A DNA stretch of 64,000 bases, taken from the NCBI RefSeq assembly GCF_006539525.1, contig NZ_BJNE01000008.1:1-64000 (forward strand), in the 5' to 3' direction. This document shows positions 42,909 to 51,525 of this stretch, piece after piece. The notes below the pieces were generated by a model that saw nothing but the letters and a program-made list of their open reading frames with translations, searched no databases and had not been told where the DNA came from. The DNA comes from Glutamicibacter nicotianae (GTDB lineage Bacteria; Actinomycetota; Actinomycetes; Actinomycetales; Micrococcaceae). Position 1 is the first letter of the stretch. Each line of letters starts with the position of its first letter. The translations under genes and the position numbers were made by a program.

Positions 42909-44498
42909 GTGTCGCAGCCAATCGATGTCGGCTCTGTCCTCAGCGGCCGCTACCAGGTAACTGAGAGTGTCCTTTCATCAGCTGAAGGAGACTTGGTACT
43001 CGGTGGCGTAGACCAGGTACTGAACCGCTCGGTCAGCATCATGGTGGCTTCCGTGGAGAATTCCTCGCAGCTGGCAACGAGCGCACGCGAGATCGCCATG
43101 GGCGAGCGCGCATCGAACGTCCAGGTGCTGGATCTGGGCATCACCGACTCCAACCAGACCTACCTAGTCGCCAATACCGCGCGGTCCTCGGACCTGCTGG
43201 ACCTGGTTCTGGAAACCGACGACGCTCCATACGTCGAGCCGTTCTTCACCGATACCCTCGGCACCGAGATCTTTGGCGAGTCCCGCCAGGCTGTCCCCGA
43301 AACCTACGAAGACGACAACGAGTACTACGAGCAGCTGCAGTACGAGGACGAACCAGAACATCAAGGCAAGATCGGTTCCGCCCTGGCTGGGGGCTTCGCG
43401 GGGCTGAAGAACCGCTTCGGCAAGAAGAACCAGGAACAGCCTGAAGAGGAGCAGTTCGACCAGACCGCGCCGAACGAACAGGTTCCCGACACCGTCGCCA
43501 CCCCGGTTGCCCCTGCTGAAAATCCAACGGCCGAAGACAAGCCGAAGGTCACCCGTCTGGACGACGACGAACCTAACGTCACCGCAACCGCGGCGCTAGC
43601 CGCCGCAGCGCAGTCCAAGGGCAACACCCCGGCCAAGCCTGCCAAGGAAGAGCCGGCCAAGGAAGAAGAAAAGCCTGCAAAGAAGAAGGGCGCAGCAGCA
43701 GCGGCCGCAGCCGGCACAGGCGCAGCGGCTGCTGCAGGTGCCGCCGCAGCCGCGCCTAAGGCCTCGACCTTCCCGGCAGCAGCCAAGAACGCTCCCGCCC
43801 AAGACCCGCAGGTCGACGAGCAGGAAGAGGAAGAAAGCGGATCCAAGGGAACTCGCCTGCTCGTTGGCGCCGTATTGCTGATCGTGCTGGTCGTTGCCGT
43901 GGTCTTCGCCTTCAACTTCCTAGGTGGCGACAAGAACACCACCGCAGAGGGCGAGACGCCAACTGCCGTGGAATCCTCGGAGAAGCCTTCCGAGTCCGAG
44001 AAGGAACAGGAACCTACCGAAGAGTCCTTGCCTGCCCCGAAGGTCGATGACGTGTCCCGCCTCGTTCCCGGCAACCAGCAGCTGAATTCCGAAACCGATG
44101 GCAAGCTGGGCCAGATGATCGATGGCAACGCGTCGAGCACCTATGCCACCTACTCGTACACCACAGCTGATTTTGGCGGCTTCGCTTCCAACATGGTCTT
44201 CATCCTGGAATTGGACGAGAAGTCCAAGATCTCCGAGGTCAACCTCGAGGGCCTGAACGGCACCGGCGGCAATTACGAGATCCTCGTCGGCGACTCCGAC
44301 GATCTGGGCGATGCCAAGTCGGTAGCCAAGGGCTCATTCTCCGGCCCTTCGGTATCGGTAACTGTCAAGGGCGACGACAAGGACTACATGGAAGGATCCC
44401 ACGTATTCCTGGACATCACCGAGCTGCCTCGCAAGGCATCCGGTGGCAACGATTCGCGGCCATTCGGTCTGCAGATCGGTGAATTCTCCGCCAAGTAA
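42909..44498 (+). CDS. Kinase-like membrane protein partner of MurJ
   Basis: About 529 residues. Residues 1-110 resemble the N-lobe of a Ser/Thr kinase (VLSGRYQVTESVLSSAEGDLVLGG) but lack the catalytic lysine and HRD/DFG motifs, so it is a pseudokinase-like fragment. A long acidic and alanine/lysine-rich linker follows to about residue 315, then one transmembrane helix (LLVGAVLLIVLVVAVVFAF) and an outer discoidin-like domain ending in RPFGLQIGEFSAK. It probably relays cell-wall signals to MurJ. GTG 42909 has TTGGAG upstream; ATG 42903 is the alternative. Confidence 0.82.
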   Translation: MSQPIDVGSVLSGRYQVTESVLSSAEGDLVLGGVDQVLNRSVSIMVASVENSSQLATSAREIAMGERASNVQVLDLGITDSNQTYLVANTARSSDLLDLVLETDDAPYVEPFFTDTLGTEIFGESRQAVPETYEDDNEYYEQLQYEDEPEHQGKIGSALAGGFAGLKNRFGKKNQEQPEEEQFDQTAPNEQVPDTVATPVAPAENPTAEDKPKVTRLDDDEPNVTATAALAAAAQSKGNTPAKPAKEEPAKEEEKPAKKKGAAAAAAAGTGAAAAAGAAAAAPKASTFPAAAKNAPAQDPQVDEQEEEESGSKGTRLLVGAVLLIVLVVAVVFAFNFLGGDKNTTAEGETPTAVESSEKPSESEKEQEPTEESLPAPKVDDVSRLVPGNQQLNSETDGKLGQMIDGNASSTYATYSYTTADFGGFASNMVFILELDEKSKISEVNLEGLNGTGGNYEILVGDSDDLGDAKSVAKGSFSGPSVSVTVKGDDKDYMEGSHVFLDITELPRKASGGNDSRPFGLQIGEFSAK

Positions 44499-44598
44499 TA
44501 GAAGCGGAATTTTTTACGAAAGCAATGCGTTGAGGTGGATAGTGAGGTTAGACCTTGCTACCCACCTCGCATTATTAGAACGAAAGGGTTCTCCCCCC

Positions 44599-45564
44599 GT
44601 GACTTCAGCACAGAACGACGAAATCCGCGACGTCATCATTGTCGGCTCCGGTCCGGCCGGTTACACCGCCGCGGTTTACACCGCCCGTGCGAATCTGAAC
44701 CCACTAGTCATCGCAGGCTCAGTAACCGCCGGCGGCGAACTGATGAACACCACCGACGTGGAAAACTTCCCGGGCTTCCCCGAGGGCATCATGGGCCCTG
44801 ATCTGATGGACAACATGCAGAAGCAGGCCGAACGCTTCGGCGCCGAGATCCTCTTCGATGACGTCACGGAAATGAACCTCGAGGGCGAAATCAAGACGCT
44901 GTCCCTGGCCGACGGCACCGTCTACCGTGCACGTGCTGTCATCGTCTCCACGGGCTCTGCCTACCGCGAGTTGGGTCTGGAAGATGAAAAGCGCCTCTCC
45001 GGCCATGGCGTCTCCTGGTGCGCCACCTGCGACGGGTTCTTCTTCCGCGAGCAGACCATCGCCGTGATCGGCGGTGGCGACTCGGCCATGGAAGAAGCAC
45101 TGTTCCTGACAAAGTTCGCTTCTAAGGTCATCGTGGTGCACCGCCGCAACGAGCTGCGCGCCTCGAAGATCATGGCCGACCGTGCCTTGGCCCACGAGAA
45201 GATCGAGTTCATCTGGGACTCGGAAGTCGTCGGCATCAACGGCGCAGAGAAGGTCGAGGGCCTGGTCGTGAAGAACCGCACCAGCGGCGAGGAAACCACC
45301 GTGGATGTCACCGGCATCTTCGTAGCCATCGGCAACGACCCTCGCGTGGATCTGGTCAAGGACCAGCTTGAGCTGACTTCCGAAGGCACCATCGCCGTTG
45401 AAGGCCGCTCTTCCAAGACCTCGCTGCCAGGTGTCTTCGCTGCCGGCGACGTGATCGACTCCACCTACCGCCAGGCCATCACCGCAGCCGGTTCGGGCTG
45501 CGCCGCGGCCCAGGACGTGGAGCACTACCTGGCCAACGTTTCCGAAACCCTCGCTACCGCCTAA
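44599..45564 (+). CDS. trxB: Thioredoxin reductase
   Basis: A 321-residue low-molecular-weight thioredoxin reductase. The FAD motif GSGPAGYTAAVYTARA is near the N-terminus, the redox pair is in WCATCDG, the NADPH motif is GGGDSAMEEA, and the FAD end motif is GVFAAGDVIDSTYRQAITAAGSGC. It passes electrons from NADPH to thioredoxin. GTG 44599 with AAAGGG upstream is chosen; the frame is open back into the previous gene. trxA follows 28 nt later. Confidence 0.97.
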   Translation: MTSAQNDEIRDVIIVGSGPAGYTAAVYTARANLNPLVIAGSVTAGGELMNTTDVENFPGFPEGIMGPDLMDNMQKQAERFGAEILFDDVTEMNLEGEIKTLSLADGTVYRARAVIVSTGSAYRELGLEDEKRLSGHGVSWCATCDGFFFREQTIAVIGGGDSAMEEALFLTKFASKVIVVHRRNELRASKIMADRALAHEKIEFIWDSEVVGINGAEKVEGLVVKNRTSGEETTVDVTGIFVAIGNDPRVDLVKDQLELTSEGTIAVEGRSSKTSLPGVFAAGDVIDSTYRQAITAAGSGCAAAQDVEHYLANVSETLATA

Positions 45565-45592
45565 CAGATTTCTCAGAAAGGGGTTGTCTCTC

Positions 45593-45916
45593 ATGAGCAA
45601 CGCAAAAGCAGTAACTGAAGCAACCTTCCAGGCTGATGTCCTGGATGCCGAAAAGCCAGTCATCGTTGATTTCTGGGCTGAATGGTGCGGCCCTTGCCGC
45701 CAGCTCGGTCCGATCCTGGATCAGATCGCAGAAGAGCACGCTGCGAAGGTCGACGTCGTGAAGGTCAACGTCGATGAGAACCAGGCAATTGCCGCCAAGT
45801 ACGGCATCACCAGCATCCCTGCCGTGTACGTGTTCAAGGGTGGCGAGCATGTTGCCACTTCCATTGGTGCCAAGCCAAAGGCTGTCATCGAGAAGGACTT
45901 CGCAGAATACCTGTAA
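45593..45916 (+). CDS. trxA: Thioredoxin
   Basis: A 107-residue thioredoxin with the active site WCGPC in DFWAEWCGPCRQLGPIL, the cis-proline in ITSIPAVYVFKGG, and the normal length. ATG 45593 (MSNAKAV) has AAAGGGG 9 nt upstream; a TTG at 45584 would leave no ribosome site spacing. It is the last gene before the 5.5-kb gene-free region. Confidence 0.97.
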   Translation: MSNAKAVTEATFQADVLDAEKPVIVDFWAEWCGPCRQLGPILDQIAEEHAAKVDVVKVNVDENQAIAAKYGITSIPAVYVFKGGEHVATSIGAKPKAVIEKDFAEYL

Positions 45917-45930
45917 GTCGATACGTCATT

Positions 45931-45972
45931 GGAGTGGAGACCAACCGCAAGGTAGGTCTCCACTCCTGTTTT
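45931..45972 (+). terminator. Terminator of trxB-trxA
   Basis: Perfect 12-bp arms GGAGTGGAGACC and complement with a 12-nt loop, then TGTTTT, 14 nt past the stop of trxA. Confidence 0.9.
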
Positions 45973-46339
45973 AACCGATGTCTTGTGAAAATCTTGCTAG
46001 TTCTCCCATTCCGGGGTATGTTCCAGCCCTGACCCCAGCTCAGATGGGGGCTGTTCTTTGATTTGAAGACGTTTTGACGATTAACGTTGAAATATCAGTA
46101 TGTATACTTTGTTTTTGGATTCTTGGTACCATTTTAAGACTTAATGCATCAATACTTGGTTTCGATGAGTCGAGCTCGCACTTTCTGCTCGGATAATGGC
46201 TCGCCAAGTTCGAGGCCTGCGTCGGTGATTCAGTGCTGTTTGTTCCGGTGCATTTTGCAACCTGCTCTGCGTTGCAGGGACTACCCGTCGGCCAGCTCTC
46301 GATCCCGAATGCTTCGCCTCCGACTTTCAAGGAGTGGCA

Positions 46340-46369
46340 GCTGCATGCGGATTTAAAAACGCATGCAGC
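46340..46369 (+). terminator. Hairpin at the left edge of the gene-free region
   Basis: Perfect 10-bp arms GCTGCATGCG and CGCATGCAGC with a 10-nt loop, then AGTCTTTTCTTT. It would end a plus-strand transcript, but no gene is visible in 45973-46339 before it. Confidence 0.6.
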
Positions 46370-46380
46370 AGTCTTTTCTT

Positions 46381-46798
46381 TGAGAGAGCAGGACAGTGCC
46401 GTTCAGTGTCGCCTTTGTATAGGATCCTTCCATCATGCGACAGCCTGAGCTATCGAGCCGGGCTCTTGAATGTATTAGCAGCCCCGGAGTGCGTCGACCT
46501 TTCCTGTATCCAGAGCAGGGGTTCCATCAGGACCGGCGGCAGAGTCTTTGCAAGGAAACTCCGGCGCTGTGGAGCTACACTCTTCAAAACCCGAGGCACC
46601 ATCTGGCTCCGTTGGTAGGTGCTCAACGACCTGAGCCACGAGCAGATCTGCCAACACCTGTTCCCAGTCCGCAACGGTCGCAGAATCCTGTTTGACCAAT
46701 CAGACCGGATCATTCACGCATGAGGGAACTGGTTCTAGACTCGACGCCCCAGCCGTTGATGCGCCGTGTCTGCGCCGACCACGCCAAAGACTCTGAAT
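46381..46798 (+). mobile_element. Decayed IS21-family relic G (left end and istA fragment)
   Basis: The left-end terminal repeat CAGTGTCGCC (46404-46413) resembles the CAGAGCCACC repeats of the three neighbouring relics. An istA fragment begins 208 nt further in, the same distance (within 1 nt) as in the relic at 50085. The right part is missing and the next relic begins directly after it, so it was probably cut by that insertion. Confidence 0.65.
46600..46720 (+). pseudogene. istA transposase fragment in relic G
   Basis: The plus-strand frame from 46631 reads LSHEQICQHLFPVRNGRR, the conserved segment of IS21-type IstA where a loop of this form leads to an LFP triplet. Upstream a helix-turn-helix-like stretch is broken by stops and shifts. 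No complete transposase remains. Confidence 0.6.
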
Positions 46799-47411
46799 TG
46801 AATATTTGACTCTTTGAGGGCCACCAATATTGCCGTTCAGAGCCACCAGCTGAAAACGCCGTTATTCTCGATCAGAACCACCTGATTTTCTCCTTCAGAG
46901 CCACCCTGTATAAACCCCTCTGTCAAGGGGCATGAGTTTCTGCCCACCGGCGGCCATGAATAATGCCCATTAAGGGTCAGCAAAACTGCCTGCTGCCCAT
47001 AATCAGCCAATGTGGTATCAGCCGTCATGCACAGCAGTCTGCCCGTGCTGAGAGGGGCTACATCAAGGAACTCACCCCAGCACCAGCCAACACCTGCGTC
47101 AACCGAACAGATTCATCGCTGGTCTGGCAAATGTGCGCCTGACGCAGCAACCGATCCACCGAGGACGTCGCCAGGGCATTGGGCATCAATTTACAGTGTC
47201 CTGATGCTCGATCAGTGGCTTTTGGAACCACCCAGCGTGGAAATTTCGCGTTCTATTATCGTGCTCATGGAGCAACAGTAAGACAGAGCATCCCCATTTT
47301 CTGCACGCAGTACAAGCAGTCGGACTACCCCGGCCGGCTGGTGCCTCTGAACAAGAATAATGGGTGGCCCTGAGCGGCAATACTGGTGGCTCTCAAAGCT
47401 TCTAATATTCA
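46799..47411 (+). mobile_element. Decayed IS21-family relic A-B (613 bp)
   Basis: The left end begins TGAATATT (46799-46806) and carries four CAGAGCCACC-like repeats at 46816, 46838, 46873 and 46896, spaced 22, 35 and 23 bp. The right end has GGTGGCTCTG-like repeats at 47340, 47363 and 47385 and ends AATATTCA (47404-47411), the inverse of the left tip. Inside is a piece of istB; istA is deleted. The multiple terminal repeats are the mark of the IS21 family. Confidence 0.8.
47150..47340 (+). pseudogene. istB ATPase fragment in relic A-B
   Basis: One frame gives VLMLDQWLLEPPSVEISRS (from 47198), like the Walker B part of IstB where LILDDWGLEP is usual. It stops at 47279; a shifted frame then gives IPIFCTQYKQSDYPGRL, like the IstB sensor region (FCTQY-x-x-x-D-W-H-x-R-L). 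It is therefore a frameshifted C-terminal part of istB, adjoining the right end as expected. Confidence 0.7.
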
Positions 47412-48144
47412 TCTGGATCCACGGACAAGTGACGACATAGCTGCGTGACGGCAGAGACGGGCTCACTTGACTTAGTTCTCTCTCGATGACGTGGGCATGC
47501 AAATAGGCCTGCGGTACGCGTCCACTGTCTCGGAAAATCAGCGCAAATCAAAGCGTCTACAGCCACAGACCTAACGCTATTGTCGCTCAGTTGATCCTGT
47601 TCTGGGCCAGCAGTGCGCTGCTCTTCTCAGCAAAGCCTCTGTGGGCTCGTGTAGCGATCTAGGAGCCTACGGAACCTCTTGGTCACTCGGAGTGGTAGAT
47701 GGAAGGCTCTCAGTGGCGCTTCTGGTGCTCGTAGCGCTTATAGATGCGATTTGATCATCACACTCCATGACTGCACTTGACGCTCATCGGACGTACCCCT
47801 GTTAGAGACAAGAACATACGAATGAAGTGCGCGGGACCCCTCGGCAGACCATGCGTGCTGGTCGGGATTACGTTCTGGTTATACGTCCAGATTCATTGAT
47901 TGCGCGCCCTACACGGAATACTGTCCGCGTACGTCGAGCATCGGATAGTTGCTCCCGTTGTCTCTTCCGATCTGCCTATGCAGTTCTAGTTATTGGCAAC
48001 TCGGCTATCGCCAGGACATCCACCCCTATGATCATTTACCTGTGATCATTCGCCATTCCAGCCTGAACGGAACTTCCAGTGACTTGCGTGGTCATTCCAT
48101 TGGGCATGGCGTTGGAAACGAGGTGTCGTTTAGGTGGTTCTCCT
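47412..48144. other. Gene-free spacer between IS relics
   Basis: About 730 bp with no frame that has a ribosome site or the codon pattern of nearby genes, and no clear terminal repeat. It is less GC-rich than the flanking genes. Confidence 0.5.
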
Positions 48145-48160
48145 TGTTTCACGTGAAACA
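48145..48160. other. parS site 1
   Basis: Perfect 16-bp TGTTTCACGTGAAACA, the ParB-binding centromere sequence. It lies between two IS21 relics. Confidence 0.93.
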
Positions 48161-48207
48161 CGTTTCCAGCGGTTAGTCTCGAAAGTCCTGTATGGTTCAT
48201 CGATTAA

Positions 48208-48223
48208 TGTTTCACGTGAAACG
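48208..48223. other. parS site 2 (15 of 16)
   Basis: TGTTTCACGTGAAAC followed by G instead of A, 63 bp from site 1. Confidence 0.85.
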
Positions 48224-48259
48224 GTGCCAAAAAGCGGCTGTTTTCAGCCTGAGTCTAAG

Positions 48260-49086
48260 TGAGTATGTAGCCATTATGGCAGCCACCGCTCTTCCAACTC
48301 AGAGTCGCCCGAGGGGTACTCCATTATTGTCACTCGGAGCTGCCAAACACTATCCGTCTAAATAACCCTGTATAAACTCCCGGCCAGTGCAACAGACTTT
48401 CTCGCAGAACAAGCCATGTTCAACGGCACGCGCGAATGACGCTCATGCCCCAGCTTTACGCCGAGGCTTAGTCAGGACGATTCTTTACGTCCACACCCGA
48501 CGCATCTCCCGCAGCAGAGTCATAGAAGTAGGCGGCGCCTCCTTACAAAGCTGAGCGCGCCTTCAGGACAAGAGCGGCAAAAGCGCTACTAATTGCAATT
48601 CCTTGACCGCAACCAACTCTAAACGTGTTGACCCAACCGTACTGGAGCATCGACCATACGGATCTAGGTTAGGCTGGCGCCTACCTCAAGCTTTGCACGA
48701 TGACTACGTACGACAGGACAGGACCATCGAACCGCATTCAAGGGCTACAACAATTTCTGATCCTCATACCATCATCATTTACTCGTAGACTTGGACAAGT
48801 CCAGAGTTGAGCACAAAGCAGGCGTAACCATAGAGACTGACGGCCAGAAGCCATCATGACCCTACACTCCCCCTTTCAATGCCCAACGGTCCACAGTGTA
48901 TCCATTTGTCATCTGCCTGCCGTTCAAGATGTTCCCTTTCGAAGAGCCCAGTCGCGATATGAGGTAGCGGTGATCCCGTCAGAATGGAATGGTGACTCCA
49001 GGCGCTAATTCTCAGAGGCGCAGAAGCATAGTAACGGGCGGCTCTGAACCGGAACTCTTTTGTGGCTCCAAAGGTTCAATTATTCA
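48260..49086 (+). mobile_element. Decayed IS21-family relic F-E (827 bp)
   Basis: Left-end repeats lie at 48278, 48300, 48335 and 48358, again with spacings 22, 35 and 23 bp; the innermost is followed by CCCTGTATAAAC exactly as in relic A-B. Right-end repeats lie at 49037 and 49060 (23 bp apart) and the tip is AATTATTCA. The interior is too decayed for me to align to istA or istB. Confidence 0.72.
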
Positions 49087-49591
49087 TCACCACTTCAAGA
49101 ACACTGCTCGCCCATTAGATTGCGGGTCCGGTTCATGCCACTCCCCTATCCAGCAGAATGTACTCACCAGATTCAGTCATGTACAGCAACCCTAAGGCTT
49201 GAAGTCGATGTCCTGAAAGCTGATTCGAATGCAAATGAGTGACAGCCTTCGAAACGAAGCCATTCAAGGACGTAGCGTGGATAAGAATCTCCGACTAATG
49301 CCGACTATGGCCATGAATGGATTGCGTCCGGCTCACAGCAACTCTTGAAAGTCTAGATCGTCTCCTGATCAGGTCTGCAAACCGCTCGTTGCTGGACTCT
49401 GCCAATTCGCTCTATTCCGAGGCGAACGTAGAAATCCAAGCAAGCCAGACTACGGCCACCGAATATCACTCGTCCACATTGCAGTTCCTGCAGCTCCGTG
49501 GGTGGGTGTGGCATGTTGAATGCTCGATAGGTTTCTTCAGAGCCCTGGCCAACAGTCACAGCCAAGGGTATATCGATCGAACCGCCTGAGG
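49087..49591. other. Gene-free spacer between IS relics
   Basis: No supported gene. A 90-codon plus-strand frame at 49317-49589 has no ribosome site and unusual composition, so it is not called. Confidence 0.5.
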
Positions 49592-49607
49592 GAGGGTCTA
49601 TGTTTCA
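49592..49607. other. parS site 3 (15 of 16)
   Basis: TGTTTCACGTGAAAC followed by T, between relics F-E and C-D. Confidence 0.85.
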
Positions 49608-50084
49608 CGTGAAACTTATTCTCATGAATCATGACGTAAGCGGACTAACAGCGAAGATGCCCGAGAGAAATTCTTTTCCTCGTTTCATAAGTCGGTTCAT
49701 CATCTGCTCTTATGGCATGGCTATCAGCCTGACTATTGGAACAGCGACCTCACGGCGGTTGCAACACCGGACTGGTGTTTGTCGTTAGAGTAAACAATGC
49801 ATCAGTCCAATGTTTAGGCCTAGACAGATTCGTGATCGACGCTAATCATTTCAAGGCTGCATTAGAAGACCACGCCTATCCCGGGTGGAGTCATCAAATC
49901 CTAGAGTCTGGATCGAGTACTGGAAATCAGTCGCAGCGAACTTATCATCTTTGCATGATCCAGTGAATGAAGGAGTAGTCTCCCTACCGACCGACATAGC
50001 AACTTCTCATCGAGCATAGTCTGATCGACATTTTCGTTCTATTCCATAGGACAGTTTCACTCGAATCATAGATTCGCAGAAAAC
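49608..50084. other. Gene-free spacer between IS relics
   Basis: About 480 bp of lower GC content with no supported gene or repeat. Confidence 0.5.
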
Positions 50085-50765
50085 TGATCATCTGAATCTT
50101 GGGGGCCTCTACAATTCCGATCTAGGGTCACCAGAGAGAAACGCCGCCGTTGTCTCTCATTGCCACCGAATTTTTTTCGTCAGAGCCACCCCCTATAAGC
50201 TGCTCCCACCACGCAACCGACTGTATGGTGGACAGAACCTTTTTCAATGTACGAAAGTTCGAAGTCATGCGACTAATCCAGCTCGCGCTGAGAGTCTGCC
50301 AGACTGCGCCATCGCATCCACGCAAGGCATCTTTCACGACAGCGTAGGCGGAGACTTCAATGCCGCAGATATCGTCCTCGTAGCTGGAAGCACCTCGAGA
50401 AGCTGAGCGACGAGCAGGTCCTTCAACTACTCTTCCCGACTGCAACTAACAAGAAGGCGCGATGCCCAACCTGGGCTAGAACAGCTTCTTTACGTCCTAC
50501 GAACGCTGCTTACTCCAACTCATGGTCACCTCCGACGTCGATGACAAAACGTCAGCATCGAATTAGGCTGGCTAGGAGCTTCCATGGCCTCGCACGAGCA
50601 TCGTCGCCGGGCAACAGGCTCTGAGGATCTATTTGAAGCCTGCCTGCCGTTCAGCCGATACTTTACGTGGAGCTCTGCCTTCGCATAAGGCAGCCGTGAG
50701 TCGGTTATGGCTGGCCGGTGGCTCTGGACGAGAATTCTAGCGGCTCTCAAAGCCACGAATATTCA
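50085..50765 (+). mobile_element. Decayed IS21-family relic C-D (681 bp)
   Basis: Left-end repeats at 50101, 50123, 50158 and 50181 repeat the 22/35/23-bp pattern; the best copy is CAGAGCCACC at 50181-50190. Right-end repeats are at 50717 and 50740, and the tip is AATATTCA (50758-50765). An istA fragment lies inside; istB is gone. Confidence 0.78.
50240..50520 (+). pseudogene. istA transposase fragment in relic C-D
   Basis: A plus-strand piece KFEVMRLIQLALRV resembles the start of an IstA helix-turn-helix region. After a shift, the frame from 50403 gives LSDEQVLQLLFP and continues to about 50520, matching the fragment in relic G. The remaining transposase, including the catalytic DDE part, is absent. 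Confidence 0.6.
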
Positions 50766-51450
50766 CCATTGAGCCATTCGGGATATGGCACCTCCGTCAA
50801 GAATTCTGAGACTTTCCCGCGTAAGGGACGATCAGGTTCTCTCGACTGAAGGACATGCATTCACTCTGTGGCTTGATGGTCACTACCCTTTTAACGTATG
50901 TCTTTGCTTGGAGCGCCCATCCTGTTCGTGAGCGAACCATTGCCTAGTGATCAGCCTCCAAGTCGGGGTCGCAGTCCAGCAGTTAAGGTGCATAGGGCTA
51001 CAGAATCAACCATGAACCAGGTACGCCATGTCAGCAAGACCTGACCTTCTTGAACGTCCGGCAGACAGGAACATTTAGACGGTTTTGCTTCGGGGTGACG
51101 AGGTGCGGATGGTGCCCCAGTCGAGTTCGGTGCACTACTCTTCCCGAGCCCTCCCCCAAAGGCTCATGACGGTTCTCTGCTCCTCCTGCAACTCCTTGGA
51201 AACGCACCAGGTGTCGATCGGTGCATCGTCAGTTGCGAGGGGTTTTTCGTTGCAACTCCGATGAAGGCCCTTGGGGAGGCGTGAACACAAACTGAGATGC
51301 ACTTGGCGCAAAGTCTGGGTCTTCGCGTGGTACTGATTCTTCGGGCCGAAAGAAGCCCTTGCATCCAGCCTCCAGGGTTGCAGTGACAACATCCGCTGGC
51401 CAACCTCTCCTTCAACCCTTCCTAAATACTGGCCACCGCTCCCCAATACT
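50766..51450. other. Gene-free stretch between relic C-D and parB
   Basis: No supported gene. Two overlapping minus-strand frames at 51135-51458 and 51164-51415 read quite differently and neither resembles a family I know. A third frame shift gives a proline-rich reading, so this may be the remnant of a former gene. Confidence 0.45.
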
Positions 51451-51466
51451 TGTTTCACGTGAAACA
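51451..51466. other. parS site 4
   Basis: Perfect 16-bp parS, 25 bp before the next site. Confidence 0.93.
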
Positions 51467-51475
51467 GCGTTTTGG

Positions 51476-51523
51476 AGATAGAGAAGGCGCATGTTTCACG
51501 TGAAACATGCGCCTTCTCTATCT
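51476..51523. repeat. Perfect 48-bp palindrome centred on parS site 5
   Basis: Twenty-four bases starting AGATAGAGAAGGCGCATG are followed by their exact reverse complement. The central 16 bp (51492-51507) are a perfect parS. It starts 2 bp behind the parB stop codon, so its transcript would form a long hairpin that could also end parB transcription. Confidence 0.92.
51492..51507. other. parS site 5 (inside the 48-bp palindrome)
   Basis: Perfect 16-bp parS at the exact centre of the palindrome. Confidence 0.93.
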
Positions 51524-51525
51524 AA

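Noticed and set aside
46837-47028. 63-codon minus-strand frame at a relic left end
   Set aside because: It is the translation of the IS21 terminal repeats, not a gene.
47212-47502. 96-codon minus-strand frame in the gene-free region
   Set aside because: It overlaps the istB fragment and right-end repeats of an IS21 relic on the other strand and lacks a ribosome site.
49317-49589. 90-codon plus-strand frame in the gene-free region
   Set aside because: No ribosome site, odd composition and no recognisable family.
45973-51450. CRISPR array from regularly spaced GAGCCACC motifs
   Set aside because: The units are short, spaced 22/35/23 bp, inverted between paired ends and flanked by transposase fragments, which matches IS21 terminal repeats instead.
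51135-51458. Possible small gene right of relic C-D
   Set aside because: Three frames give quite different but equally plausible short proteins; none has a known motif, so no call is made.
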